The notes: generated by a model not told the origin, from the letters alone. Shown: positions 1 to 14,505, counted from the first letter of the stretch. The stretch is 64,000 nucleotides of DNA from Bosea vaviloviae (GCF_001741865.1 NZ_CP017147.1:2843001-2907000); one strand, 5' to 3'. Numbers and translations: made by a program.

Positions 1-3000
1 CACGACGTTCTGGCCCGACGCGACGTCGATCAGGCCCGAGGCCGCCGCGGTGACGGCGAGCGCATAGGTGGTGGTGCCGGCGCCGTCGGCGCCATAGGCC
101 GGGGTGAACAGCCCCGAGAACGAGGCCTGGGCGTCCGCCGCCAGATTGGTCTCGTCGACGACGAGGCTGGGCGCGACGACGGCGTTGCGCACGATCGAGG
201 GCCCGTCGTCGAGGAACTGCAGGGCAGCGCCGATCTGGGCTGTGGCCGTGGTGCTGTCATTGTCGCGATCGGTGATGGTCGCGGTCAGGGTGACGAGGCC
301 CGCCGCCAGGCTGACCGGGTCGTTGGGATTGGTCGCGTCGGGATGGCTCAGCGCGCGGATCTGGTCGAGCGTGACCTGGCCTGCGGCGTCGACCGTGACG
401 GTGAAGACGAGCAGGTTGGAGCCGGCGGTGCGGCCCTCGACCACGGTGCCGTTCAGCGAGAGCACGACGTTCTGGCCCGACGCGACGTCGATCAGGCCCG
501 AGGCCGCCGCGGTGACGGCGAGCGCATAGGTGGTGGTGCCGGCGCCGTCGGCGCCATAGGCCGGGGTGAACAGCCCCGAGAACGAGGCCTGGGCGTCCGC
601 CGCCAGATTGGTCTCGTCGACGACGAGGCTGGGCGCGACGACGGCGTTGCGCACGATCGCGGGCCCGTCGTCGAGGAACTGCAGGGCAGCGCCGATCTGG
701 GCTGTGGCCGTGGTGCTGTCATTGTCGCGATCGGTGATGGTCGCGGTCAGGGTGACGAGGCCCGCCGCCAGGCTGACCGGGTCGTTGGGATTGGTCGCGT
801 CGGGATGGCTCAGCGCCCGGATCTGGTCGAGCGTGACCTGGCCGGCTGCGTCGACCGTGACGGTGAAGACGAGCAGGTTGGAGCCCGCGGTGCGGCCCTC
901 GACCACGGTGCCGTTCAGCGAGAGCACGACGTTCTGGCCCGACGCGACGTCGATCAGGCCCGAGGCCGCCGCGGTGACGGCGAGCGCATAGGTGGTGGTG
1001 CCGGCGCCGTCGGCGCCATAGGCCGGGGTGAACAGCCCCGAGAACGAGGCCTGGGCGTCCGCCGCCAGATTGGTCTCGTCGACGACGAGGCTGGGCGCGA
1101 CGACGGCGTTGCGCACGATCGCGGGACCGTCGTCGAGGAACTGCAGGGCAGCGCCGATCTGGGCTGTGGCCGTGGTGCTGTCATTGTCGCGATCGGTGAT
1201 GGTCGCGGTCAGGGTGACCAGGCCCGCCGCCAGGCTGACGGGATCGTTGGGATTGGTCGCGTCGGGATGGCTCAGCGCGCGGATCTGGTCGAGCGTGACC
1301 TGGCCGGCTGCGTCGACCGTGACGGTGAAGACGAGCAGGTTGGAACCCGCGGTGCGGCCCTCGACCACGGTGCCGTTCAGCGAGAGCACGACGTTCTGGC
1401 CCGACGCGACGTCGATCAGGCCCGAGGCCGCCGCGGTGACGGCGAGCGCATAGGTGGTGGTGCCGGCGCCGTCGGCGCCATAGGCCGGGGTGAACAGCCC
1501 CGAGAACGAGGCCTGGGCGTCCGCCGCCAGATTGGTCTCGTCGACGACGAGGCTGGGCGCGACGACGGCGTTGCGCACGATCGCGGGACCGTCGTCGAGG
1601 AACTGCAGGGCAGCGCCGATCTGGGCTGTGGCCGTGGTGCTGTCATTGTCGCGATCGGTGATGGTCGCGGTCAGGGTGACCAGGCCCGCCGCCAGGCTGA
1701 CGGGATCGTTGGGATTGGTCGCGTCGGGATGGCTGAGCGCCCGGATCTGGTCGAGCGTGACCTGGCCGGCTGCGTCGACCGTGACGGTGAAGACGAGCAG
1801 GTTGGAGCCCGCGGTGCGGCCCTCGACCACGGTGCCGTTCAGCGAGAGCACGACGTTCTGGCCCGACGCGACGTCGATCAGGCCCGAGGCCGCCGCGGTG
1901 ACGGCGAGCGCATAGGTGGTGGTGCCGGCGCCGTCGGCGCCATAGGCCGGGGTGAACAGCCCCGAGAACGAGGCCTGGGCGTCCGCCGCCAGATTGGTCT
2001 CGTCGACGACGAGGCTGGGCGCGACGACGGCGTTGCGCACGATCGCGGGACCGTCGTCGAGGAACTGCAGGGCAGCGCCGATCTGGGCTGTGGCCGTGGT
2101 GCTGTCATTGTCGCGATCGGTGATGGTCGCGGTCAGGGTGACCAGGCCGGCCGCCAGGCTGACGGGATCGTTGGGATTGGTCGCGTCGGGATGGCTCAGC
2201 GCGCGGATCTGGTCGAGCGTGACCTGGCCGGCTGCGTCGACCGTGACGGTGAAGACGAGCAGGTTGGAACCCGCGGTGCGGCCCTCGACCACGGTGCCGT
2301 TCAGCGAGAGCACGACGTTCTGGCCCGACGCGACGTCGATCAGGCCCGAGGCCGCCGCGGTGACGGCGAGCGCATAGGTGGTGGTGCCGGCGCCGTCGGC
2401 GCCATAGGCCGGGGTGAACAGCCCCGAGAACGAGGCCTGGGCGTCCGCCGCCAGATTGGTCTCGTCGACGACGAGGCTGGGCGCGACGACGGCGTTGCGC
2501 ACGATCGCGGGACCGTCGTCGAGGAACTGCAGGGCAGCGCCGATCTGGGCTGTGGCCGTGGTGCTGTCATTGTCGCGATCGGTGATGGTCGCGGTCAGGG
2601 TGACGAGGCCCGCCGCCAGGCTGACCGGGTCGTTGGGATTGGTCGCGTCGGGATGGCTCAGCGCGCGGATCTGGTCGAGCGTGACCTGGCCGGCGGCATC
2701 GACCGTGACGGTGAAGACGAGCAGGTTGGAACCCGCGGTGCGGCCCTCGACCACGGTGCCGTTCAGCGAGAGCACGACGTTCTGGCCCGACGCGACGTCG
2801 ATCAGGCCCGAGGCCGCCGCGGTGACGGCGAGCGCATAGGTGGTGGTGCCGGCGCCGTCGGCGCCATAGGCCGGGGTGAACAGCCCCGAGAACGAGGCCT
2901 GGGCGTCCGCCGCCAGATTGGTCTCGTCGACGACGAGGCTGGGCGCGACGACGGCGTTGCGCACGATCGCGGGACCGTCGTCGAGGAACTGCAGGGCAGC

Positions 3001-6000
3001 GCCGATCTGGGCTGTGGCCGTGGTGCTGTCATTGTCGCGATCGGTGATGGTCGCGGTCAGGGTGACCAGGCCCGCCGCCAGGCTGACGGGATCGTTGGGA
3101 TTGGTCGCGTCGGGATGGCTCAGCGCGCGGATCTGGTCGAGCGTGACCTGGCCGGCTGCGTCGACCGTGACGGTGAAGACGAGCAGGTTGGAACCCGCGG
3201 TGCGGCCCTCGACCACGGTGCCGTTCAGCGAGAGCACGACGTTCTGGCCCGACGCGACGTCGATCAGGCCCGAGGCCGCCGCGGTGACGGCGAGCGCATA
3301 GGTGGTGGTGCCGGCGCCGTCGGCGCCATAGGCCGGGGTGAACAGCCCCGAGAACGAGGCCTGGGCGTCCGCCGCCAGATTGGTCTCGTCGACGACGAGG
3401 CTGGGCGCGACGACGGCGTTGCGCACGATCGCGGGACCGTCGTCGAGGAACTGCAGGGCAGCGCCGATCTGGGCTGTGGCCGTGGTGCTGTCATTGTCGC
3501 GATCGGTGATGGTCGCGGTCAGGGTGACCAGGCCCGCCGCCAGGCTGACGGGATCGTTGGGATTGGTCGCGTCGGGATGGCTGAGCGCCCGGATCTGGTC
3601 GAGCGTGACCTGGCCGGCTGCGTCGACCGTGACGGTGAAGACGAGCAGGTTGGAGCCCGCGGTGCGGCCCTCGACCACGGTGCCGTTCAGCGAGAGCACG
3701 ACGTTCTGGCCCGACGCGACGTCGATCAGGCCCGAGGCCGCCGCGGTGACGGCGAGCGCATAGGTGGTGGTGCCGGCGCCGTCGGCGCCATAGGCCGGGG
3801 TGAACAGCCCCGAGAACGAGGCCTGGGCGTCCGCCGCCAGATTGGTCTCGTCGACGACGAGGCTGGGCGCGACGACGGCGTTGCGCACGATCGCGGGACC
3901 GTCGTCGAGGAACTGCAGGGCAGCGCCGATCTGGGCTGTGGCCGTGGTGCTGTCATTGTCGCGATCGGTGATGGTCGCGGTCAGGGTGACCAGGCCCGCC
4001 GCCAGGCTGACGGGATCGTTGGGATTGGTCGCGTCGGGATGGCTGAGCGCCCGGATCTGGTCGAGCGTGACCTGGCCGGCTGCGTCGACCGTGACGGTGA
4101 AGACGAGCAGGTTGGAGCCCGCGGTGCGGCCCTCGACCACGGTGCCGTTCAGCGAGAGCACGACGTTCTGGCCCGACGCGACGTCGATCAGGCCCGAGGC
4201 CGCCGCGGTGACGGCGAGCGCATAGGTGGTGGTGCCGGCGCCGTCGGCGCCATAGGCCGGGGTGAACAGCCCCGAGAACGAGGCCTGGGCGTCCGCCGCC
4301 AGATTGGTCTCGTCGACGACGAGGCTGGGCGCGACGACGGCGTTGCGCACGATCGAGGGCCCGTCGTCGAGGAACTGCAGGGCAGCGCCGATCTGGGCTG
4401 TGGCCGTGGTGCTGTCATTGTCGCGATCGGTGATGGTCGCGGTCAGGGTGACGAGGCCCGCCGCCAGGCTGACGGGGTCGTTGGGGTTGGTCGCGTCGGG
4501 ATGGCTCAGCGCGCGGATCTGGTCGAGCGTGACCTGGCCTGCGGCATCGACCGTGACGGTGAAGACGAGCAGGTTGGAGCCGGCGGTGCGGCCCTCGACC
4601 ACGGTGCCGTTCAGCGAGAGCACGACGTTCTGGCCCGACGCGACGTCGATCAGGCCCGAGGCCGCCGCGGTGACGGCGAGCGCATAGGTGGTGGTGCCGG
4701 CGCCGTCGGCGCCATAGGCCGGGGTGAACAGCCCCGAGAACGAGGCCTGGGCGTCCGCCGCCAGATTGGTCTCGTCGACGACGAGGCTGGGCGCGACGAC
4801 GGCGTTGCGCACGATCGCGGGCCCGTCGTCGAGGAACTGCAGGGCAGCGCCGATCTGGGCTGTGGCCGTGGTGCTGTCATTGTCGCGATCGGTGATGGTC
4901 GCGGTCAGGGTGACGAGGCCCGCCGCCAGGCTGACCGGGTCGTTGGGATTGGTCGCGTCGGGATGGCTCAGCGCGCGGATCTGGTCGAGCGTGACCTGGC
5001 CTGCGGCGTCGACCGTGACGGTGAAGACGAGCAGGTTGGAGCCGGCGGTGCGGCCCTCGACCACGGTGCCGTTCAGCGAGAGCACGACGTTCTGGCCCGA
5101 CGCGACGTCGATCAGGCCCGAGGCCGCCGCGGTGACGGCGAGCGCATAGGTGGTGGTGCCGGCGCCGTCGGCGCCATAGGCCGGGGTGAACAGCCCCGAG
5201 AACGAGGCCTGGGCGTCCGCCGCCAGATTGGTCTCGTCGACGACGAGGCTGGGCGCGACGACGGCGTTGCGCACGATCGCGGGACCGTCGTCGAGGAACT
5301 GCAGGGCAGCGCCGATCTGGGCTGTGGCCGTGGTGCTGTCATTGTCGCGATCGGTGATGGTCGCGGTCAGGGTGACCAGGCCCGCCGCCAGGCTGACGGG
5401 ATCGTTGGGATTGGTCGCGTCGGGATGGCTCAGCGCGCGGATCTGGTCGAGCGTGACCTGGCCGGCTGCGTCGACCGTGACGGTGAAGACGAGCAGGTTG
5501 GAACCCGCGGTGCGGCCCTCGACCACGGTGCCGTTCAGCGAGAGCACGACGTTCTGGCCCGACGCGACGTCGATCAGGCCCGAGGCCGCCGCGGTGACGG
5601 CGAGCGCATAGGTGGTGGTGCCGGCGCCGTCGGCGCCATAGGCCGGGGTGAACAGCCCCGAGAACGAGGCCTGGGCGTCCGCCGCCAGATTGGTCTCGTC
5701 GACGACGAGGCTGGGCGCGACGACGGCGTTGCGCACGATCGCGGGACCGTCGTCGAGGAACTGCAGGGCAGCGCCGATCTGGGCTGTGGCCGTGGTGCTG
5801 TCATTGTCGCGATCGGTGATGGTCGCGGTCAGGGTGACGAGGCCCGCCGCCAGGCTGACCGGGTCGTTGGGATTGGTCGCGTCGGGATGGCTCAGCGCGC
5901 GGATCTGGTCGAGCGTGACCTGGCCGGCGGCATCGACCGTGACGGTGAAGACGAGCAGGTTGGAACCCGCGGTGCGGCCCTCGACCACGGTGCCGTTCAG

Positions 6001-9000
6001 CGAGAGCACGACGTTCTGGCCCGACGCGACGTCGATCAGGCCCGAGGCCGCCGCGGTGACGGCGAGCGCATAGGTGGTGGTGCCGGCGCCGTCGGCGCCA
6101 TAGGCCGGGGTGAACAGCCCCGAGAACGAGGCCTGGGCGTCCGCCGCCAGATTGGTCTCGTCGACGACGAGGCTGGGCGCGACGACGGCGTTGCGCACGA
6201 TCGCGGGACCGTCGTCGAGGAACTGCAGGGCAGCGCCGATCTGGGCTGTGGCCGTGGTGCTGTCATTGTCGCGATCGGTGATGGTCGCGGTCAGGGTGAC
6301 CAGGCCCGCCGCCAGGCTGACGGGATCGTTGGGATTGGTCGCGTCGGGATGGCTCAGCGCGCGGATCTGGTCGAGCGTGACCTGGCCGGCTGCGTCGACC
6401 GTGACGGTGAAGACGAGCAGGTTGGAACCCGCGGTGCGGCCCTCGACCACGGTGCCGTTCAGCGAGAGCACGACGTTCTGGCCCGACGCGACGTCGATCA
6501 GGCCCGAGGCCGCCGCGGTGACGGCGAGCGCATAGGTGGTGGTGCCGGCGCCGTCGGCGCCATAGGCCGGGGTGAACAGCCCCGAGAACGAGGCCTGGGC
6601 GTCCGCCGCCAGATTGGTCTCGTCGACGACGAGGCTGGGCGCGACGACGGCGTTGCGCACGATCGCGGGACCGTCGTCGAGGAACTGCAGGGCAGCGCCG
6701 ATCTGGGCTGTGGCCGTGGTGCTGTCATTGTCGCGATCGGTGATGGTCGCGGTCAGGGTGACCAGGCCCGCCGCCAGGCTGACGGGATCGTTGGGATTGG
6801 TCGCGTCGGGATGGCTGAGCGCCCGGATCTGGTCGAGCGTGACCTGGCCGGCTGCGTCGACCGTGACGGTGAAGACGAGCAGGTTGGAGCCCGCGGTGCG
6901 GCCCTCGACCACGGTGCCGTTCAGCGAGAGCACGACGTTCTGGCCCGACGCGACGTCGATCAGGCCCGAGGCCGCCGCGGTGACGGCGAGCGCATAGGTG
7001 GTGGTGCCGGCGCCGTCGGCGCCATAGGCCGGGGTGAACAGCCCCGAGAACGAGGCCTGGGCGTCCGCCGCCAGATTGGTCTCGTCGACGACGAGGCTGG
7101 GCGCGACGACGGCGTTGCGCACGATCGCGGGACCGTCGTCGAGGAACTGCAGGGCAGCGCCGATCTGGGCTGTGGCCGTGGTGCTGTCATTGTCGCGATC
7201 GGTGATGGTCGCGGTCAGGGTGACCAGGCCCGCCGCCAGGCTGACGGGATCGTTGGGATTGGTCGCGTCGGGATGGCTGAGCGCCCGGATCTGGTCGAGC
7301 GTGACCTGGCCGGCTGCGTCGACCGTGACGGTGAAGACGAGCAGGTTGGAGCCCGCGGTGCGGCCCTCGACCACGGTGCCGTTCAGCGAGAGCACGACGT
7401 TCTGGCCCGACGCGACGTCGATCAGGCCCGAGGCCGCCGCGGTGACGGCGAGCGCATAGGTGGTGGTGCCGGCGCCGTCGGCGCCATAGGCCGGGGTGAA
7501 CAGCCCCGAGAACGAGGCCTGGGCGTCCGCCGCCAGATTGGTCTCGTCGACGACGAGGCTGGGCGCGACGACGGCGTTGCGCACGATCGAGGGCCCGTCG
7601 TCGAGGAACTGCAGGGCAGCGCCGATCTGGGCTGTGGCCGTGGTGCTGTCATTGTCGCGATCGGTGATGGTCGCGGTCAGGGTGACGAGGCCCGCCGCCA
7701 GGCTGACGGGGTCGTTGGGGTTGGTCGCGTCGGGATGGCTCAGCGCGCGGATCTGGTCGAGCGTGACCTGGCCTGCGGCATCGACCGTGACGGTGAAGAC
7801 GAGCAGGTTGGAGCCGGCGGTGCGGCCCTCGACCACGGTGCCGTTCAGCGAGAGCACGACGTTCTGGCCCGACGCGACGTCGATCAGGCCCGAGGCCGCC
7901 GCGGTGACGGCGAGCGCATAGGTGGTGGTGCCGGCGCCGTCGGCGCCATAGGCCGGGGTGAACAGCCCCGAGAACGAGGCCTGGGCGTCCGCCGCCAGAT
8001 TGGTCTCGTCGACGACGAGGCTGGGCGCGACGACGGCGTTGCGCACGATCGCGGGCCCGTCGTCGAGGAACTGCAGGGCAGCGCCGATCTGGGCTGTGGC
8101 CGTGGTGCTGTCATTGTCGCGATCGGTGATGGTCGCGGTCAGGGTGACGAGGCCCGCCGCCAGGCTGACCGGGTCGTTGGGATTGGTCGCGTCGGGATGG
8201 CTCAGCGCGCGGATCTGGTCGAGCGTGACCTGGCCTGCGGCGTCGACCGTGACGGTGAAGACGAGCAGGTTGGAGCCGGCGGTGCGGCCCTCGACCACGG
8301 TGCCGTTCAGCGAGAGCACGACGTTCTGGCCCGACGCGACGTCGATCAGGCCCGAGGCCGCCGCGGTGACGGCGAGCGCATAGGTGGTGGTGCCGGCGCC
8401 GTCGGCGCCATAGGCCGGGGTGAACAGCCCCGAGAACGAGGCCTGGGCGTCCGCCGCCAGATTGGTCTCGTCGACGACGAGGCTGGGCGCGACGACGGCG
8501 TTGCGCACGATCGCGGGACCGTCGTCGAGGAACTGCAGGGCAGCGCCGATCTGGGCTGTGGCCGTGGTGCTGTCATTGTCGCGATCGGTGATGGTCGCGG
8601 TCAGGGTGACCAGGCCCGCCGCCAGGCTGACGGGATCGTTGGGATTGGTCGCGTCGGGATGGCTCAGCGCGCGGATCTGGTCGAGCGTGACCTGGCCGGC
8701 TGCGTCGACCGTGACGGTGAAGACGAGCAGGTTGGAACCCGCGGTGCGGCCCTCGACCACGGTGCCGTTCAGCGAGAGCACGACGTTCTGGCCCGACGCG
8801 ACGTCGATCAGGCCCGAGGCCGCCGCGGTGACGGCGAGCGCATAGGTGGTGGTGCCGGCGCCGTCGGCGCCATAGGCCGGGGTGAACAGCCCCGAGAACG
8901 AGGCCTGGGCGTCCGCCGCCAGATTGGTCTCGTCGACGACGAGGCTGGGCGCGACGACGGCGTTGCGCACGATCGCGGGACCGTCGTCGAGGAACTGCAG

Positions 9001-12000
9001 GGCAGCGCCGATCTGGGCTGTGGCCGTGGTGCTGTCATTGTCGCGATCGGTGATGGTCGCGGTCAGGGTGACGAGGCCCGCCGCCAGGCTGACCGGGTCG
9101 TTGGGATTGGTCGCGTCGGGATGGCTCAGCGCGCGGATCTGGTCGAGCGTGACCTGGCCGGCGGCATCGACCGTGACGGTGAAGACGAGCAGGTTGGAAC
9201 CCGCGGTGCGGCCCTCGACCACGGTGCCGTTCAGCGAGAGCACGACGTTCTGGCCCGACGCGACGTCGATCAGGCCCGAGGCCGCCGCGGTGACGGCGAG
9301 CGCATAGGTGGTGGTGCCGGCGCCGTCGGCGCCATAGGCCGGGGTGAACAGCCCCGAGAACGAGGCCTGGGCGTCCGCCGCCAGATTGGTCTCGTCGACG
9401 ACGAGGCTGGGCGCGACGACGGCGTTGCGCACGATCGCGGGACCGTCGTCGAGGAACTGCAGGGCAGCGCCGATCTGGGCTGTGGCCGTGGTGCTGTCAT
9501 TGTCGCGATCGGTGATGGTCGCGGTCAGGGTGACCAGGCCCGCCGCCAGGCTGACGGGATCGTTGGGATTGGTCGCGTCGGGATGGCTCAGCGCGCGGAT
9601 CTGGTCGAGCGTGACCTGGCCGGCTGCGTCGACCGTGACGGTGAAGACGAGCAGGTTGGAACCCGCGGTGCGGCCCTCGACCACGGTGCCGTTCAGCGAG
9701 AGCACGACGTTCTGGCCCGACGCGACGTCGATCAGGCCCGAGGCCGCCGCGGTGACGGCGAGCGCATAGGTGGTGGTGCCGGCGCCGTCGGCGCCATAGG
9801 CCGGGGTGAACAGCCCCGAGAACGAGGCCTGGGCGTCCGCCGCCAGATTGGTCTCGTCGACGACGAGGCTGGGCGCGACGACGGCGTTGCGCACGATCGC
9901 GGGACCGTCGTCGAGGAACTGCAGGGCAGCGCCGATCTGGGCTGTGGCCGTGGTGCTGTCATTGTCGCGATCGGTGATGGTCGCGGTCAGGGTGACCAGG
10001 CCCGCCGCCAGGCTGACGGGATCGTTGGGATTGGTCGCGTCGGGATGGCTGAGCGCCCGGATCTGGTCGAGCGTGACCTGGCCGGCTGCGTCGACCGTGA
10101 CGGTGAAGACGAGCAGGTTGGAGCCCGCGGTGCGGCCCTCGACCACGGTGCCGTTCAGCGAGAGCACGACGTTCTGGCCCGACGCGACGTCGATCAGGCC
10201 CGAGGCCGCCGCGGTGACGGCGAGCGCATAGGTGGTGGTGCCGGCGCCGTCGGCGCCATAGGCCGGGGTGAACAGCCCCGAGAACGAGGCCTGGGCGTCC
10301 GCCGCCAGATTGGTCTCGTCGACGACGAGGCTGGGCGCGACGACGGCGTTGCGCACGATCGCGGGACCGTCGTCGAGGAACTGCAGGGCAGCGCCGATCT
10401 GGGCTGTGGCCGTGGTGCTGTCATTGTCGCGATCGGTGATGGTCGCGGTCAGGGTGACCAGGCCCGCCGCCAGGCTGACGGGATCGTTGGGATTGGTCGC
10501 GTCGGGATGGCTGAGCGCCCGGATCTGGTCGAGCGTGACCTGGCCGGCTGCGTCGACCGTGACGGTGAAGACGAGCAGGTTGGAGCCCGCGGTGCGGCCC
10601 TCGACCACGGTGCCGTTCAGCGAGAGCACGACGTTCTGGCCCGACGCGACGTCGATCAGGCCCGAGGCCGCCGCGGTGACGGCGAGCGCATAGGTGGTGG
10701 TGCCGGCGCCGTCGGCGCCATAGGCCGGGGTGAACAGCCCCGAGAACGAGGCCTGGGCGTCCGCCGCCAGATTGGTCTCGTCGACGACGAGGCTGGGCGC
10801 GACGACGGCGTTGCGCACGATCGAGGGCCCGTCGTCGAGGAACTGCAGGGCAGCGCCGATCTGGGCTGTGGCCGTGGTGCTGTCATTGTCGCGATCGGTG
10901 ATGGTCGCGGTCAGGGTGACGAGGCCCGCCGCCAGGCTGACGGGGTCGTTGGGGTTGGTCGCGTCGGGATGGCTCAGCGCGCGGATCTGGTCGAGCGTGA
11001 CCTGGCCTGCGGCATCGACCGTGACGGTGAAGACGAGCAGGTTGGAGCCGGCGGTGCGGCCCTCGACCACGGTGCCGTTCAGCGAGAGCACGACGTTCTG
11101 GCCCGACGCGACGTCGATCAGGCCCGAGGCCGCCGCGGTGACGGCGAGCGCATAGGTGGTGGTGCCGGCGCCGTCGGCGCCATAGGCCGGGGTGAACAGC
11201 CCCGAGAACGAGGCCTGGGCGTCCGCCGCCAGATTGGTCTCGTCGACGACGAGGCTGGGCGCGACGACGGCGTTGCGCACGATCGCGGGCCCGTCGTCGA
11301 GGAACTGCAGGGCAGCGCCGATCTGGGCTGTGGCCGTGGTGCTGTCATTGTCGCGATCGGTGATGGTCGCGGTCAGGGTGACGAGGCCCGCCGCCAGGCT
11401 GACCGGGTCGTTGGGATTGGTCGCGTCGGGATGGCTCAGCGCGCGGATCTGGTCGAGCGTGACCTGGCCTGCGGCGTCGACCGTGACGGTGAAGACGAGC
11501 AGGTTGGAGCCGGCGGTGCGGCCCTCGACCACGGTGCCGTTCAGCGAGAGCACGACGTTCTGGCCCGACGCGACGTCGATCAGGCCCGAGGCCGCCGCGG
11601 TGACGGCGAGCGCATAGGTGGTGGTGCCGGCGCCGTCGGCGCCATAGGCCGGGGTGAACAGCCCCGAGAACGAGGCCTGGGCGTCCGCCGCCAGATTGGT
11701 CTCGTCGACGACGAGGCTGGGCGCGACGACGGCGTTGCGCACGATCGCGGGACCGTCGTCGAGGAACTGCAGGGCAGCGCCGATCTGGGCTGTGGCCGTG
11801 GTGCTGTCATTGTCGCGATCGGTGATGGTCGCGGTCAGGGTGACCAGGCCCGCCGCCAGGCTGACGGGATCGTTGGGATTGGTCGCGTCGGGATGGCTCA
11901 GCGCGCGGATCTGGTCGAGCGTGACCTGGCCGGCTGCGTCGACCGTGACGGTGAAGACGAGCAGGTTGGAACCCGCGGTGCGGCCCTCGACCACGGTGCC

Positions 12001-14505
12001 GTTCAGCGAGAGCACGACGTTCTGGCCCGACGCGACGTCGATCAGGCCCGAGGCCGCCGCGGTGACGGCGAGCGCATAGGTGGTGGTGCCGGCGCCGTCG
12101 GCGCCATAGGCCGGGGTGAACAGCCCCGAGAACGAGGCCTGGGCGTCCGCCGCCAGATTGGTCTCGTCGACGACGAGGCTGGGCGCGACGACGGCGTTGC
12201 GCACGATCGCGGGACCGTCGTCGAGGAACTGCAGGGCAGCGCCGATCTGGGCTGTGGCCGTGGTGCTGTCATTGTCGCGATCGGTGATGGTCGCGGTCAG
12301 GGTGACCAGGCCCGCCGCCAGGCTGACGGGATCGTTGGGATTGGTCGCGTCGGGATGGCTGAGCGCCCGGATCTGGTCGAGCGTGACCTGGCCGGCTGCG
12401 TCGACCGTGACGGTGAAGACGAGCAGGTTGGAGCCCGCGGTGCGGCCCTCGACCACGGTGCCGTTCAGCGAGAGCACGACGTTCTGGCCCGACGCGACGT
12501 CGATCAGGCCCGAGGCCGCCGCGGTGACGGCGAGCGCATAGGTGGTGGTGCCGGCGCCGTCGGCGCCATAGGCCGGGGTGAACAGCCCCGAGAACGAGGC
12601 CTGGGCGTCCGCCGCCAGATTGGTCTCGTCGACGACGAGGCTGGGCGCGACGACGGCGTTGCGCACGATCGCGGGACCGTCGTCGAGGAACTGCAGGGCA
12701 GCGCCGATCTGGGCTGTGGCCGTGGTGCTGTCATTGTCGCGATCGGTGATGGTCGCGGTCAGGGTGACCAGGCCGGCCGCCAGGCTGACGGGATCGTTGG
12801 GATTGGTCGCGTCGGGATGGCTCAGCGCGCGGATCTGGTCGAGCGTGACCTGGCCGGCTGCGTCGACCGTGACGGTGAAGACGAGCAGGTTGGAACCCGC
12901 GGTGCGGCCCTCGACCACGGTGCCGTTCAGCGAGAGCACGACGTTCTGGCCCGACGCGACGTCGATCAGGCCCGAGGCCGCCGCGGTGACGGCGAGCGCA
13001 TAGGTGGTGGTGCCGGCGCCGTCGGCGCCATAGGCCGGGGTGAACAGCCCCGAGAACGAGGCCTGGGCGTCCGCCGCCAGATTGGTCTCGTCGACGACGA
13101 GGCTGGGCGCGACGACGGCGTTGCGCACGATCGCGGGACCGTCGTCGAGGAACTGCAGGGCAGCGCCGATCTGGGCTGTGGCCGTGGTGCTGTCATTGTC
13201 GCGATCGGTGATGGTCGCGGTCAGGGTGACCAGGCCCGCCGCCAGGCTGACGGGATCGTTGGGATTGGTCGCGTCGGGATGGCTGAGCGCCCGGATCTGG
13301 TCGAGCGTGACCTGGCCGGCTGCGTCGACCGTGACGGTGAAGACGAGCAGGTTGGAGCCCGCGGTGCGGCCCTCGACCACGGTGCCGTTCAGCGAGAGCA
13401 CGACGTTCTGGCCCGACGCGACGTCGATCAGGCCCGAGGCCGCCGCGGTGACGGCGAGCGCATAGGTGGTGGTGCCGGCGCCGTCGGCGCCATAGGCCGG
13501 GGTGAACAGCCCCGAGAACGAGGCCTGGGCGTCCGCCGCCAGATTGGTCTCGTCGACGACGAGGCTGGGCGCGACGACGGCGTTGCGCACGATCGCGGGA
13601 CCGTCGTCGAGGAACTGCAGGGCAGCGCCGATCTGGGCTGTGGCCGTGGTGCTGTCATTGTCGCGATCGGTGATGGTCGCGGTCAGGGTGACCAGGCCCG
13701 CCGCCAGGCTGACGGGATCGTTGGGATTGGTCGCGTCGGGATGGCTCAGCGCGCGGATCTGGTCGAGCGTGACCTGGCCGGCTGCGTCGACCGTGACGGT
13801 GAAGACGAGCAGGTTGGAACCCGCGGTGCGGCCCTCGACCACGGTGCCGTTCAGCGAGAGCACGACGTTCTGGCCCGACGCGACGTCGATCAGGCCCGAG
13901 GCCGCCGCGGTGACGGCGAGCGCATAGGTGGTGGTGCCGGCGCCGTCGGCGCCATAGGCCGGGGTGAACAGCCCCGAGAACGAGGCCTGGGCGTCCGCCG
14001 CCAGATTGGTCTCGTCGACGACGAGGCTGGGCGCGACGACGGCGTTGCGCACGATCGCGGGACCGTCGTCGAGGAACTGCAGGGCAGCGCCGATCTGGGC
14101 TGTGGCCGTGGTGCTGTCATTGTCGCGATCGGTGATGGTCGCGGTCAGGGTGACCAGGCCCGCCGCCAGGCTGACGGGATCGTTGGGATTGGTCGCGTCG
14201 GGATGGCTCAGCGCGCGGATCTGGTCGAGCGTGACCTGGCCGGCTGCGTCGACCGTGACGGTGAAGACGAGCAGGTTGGAACCCGCGGTGCGGCCCTCGA
14301 CCACGGTGCCGTTCAGCGAGAGCACGACGTTCTGGCCCGACGCGACGTCGATCAGGCCCGAGGCCGCCGCGGTGACGGCGAGCGCATAGGTGGTGGTGCC
14401 GGCGCCGTCGGCGCCATAGGCCGGGGTGAACAGCCCCGAGAACGAGGCCTGGGCGTCCGCCGCCAGATTGGTCTCGTCGACGACGAGGCTGGGCGCGACG
14501 ACGGC
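1..14505. repeat. Tandem array of a 462-bp unit, about 31.4 copies
   Basis: The unit recurs every 462 bp, a multiple of three, so it stays in frame. Equivalent bases are found at 104, 566, 1028 and so on to 13964. Copies differ at roughly 15 positions, nearly all third-codon positions of the minus-strand adhesin frame. The array ends near 14505, where the last copy runs into unique N-terminal sequence. Copy number in the real genome may differ if the assembly collapsed or expanded the array. Confidence 0.97.

Noticed and set aside
104..14389. Repeated 141-codon plus-strand and 76-codon minus-strand frames, one pair per 462-bp unit
   Set aside because: They recur mechanically in each repeat, lack ribosome binding sites and lie in non-adhesin frames.
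1..14505. CRISPR array
   Set aside because: The repeats are 462-bp contiguous coding units without spacers.
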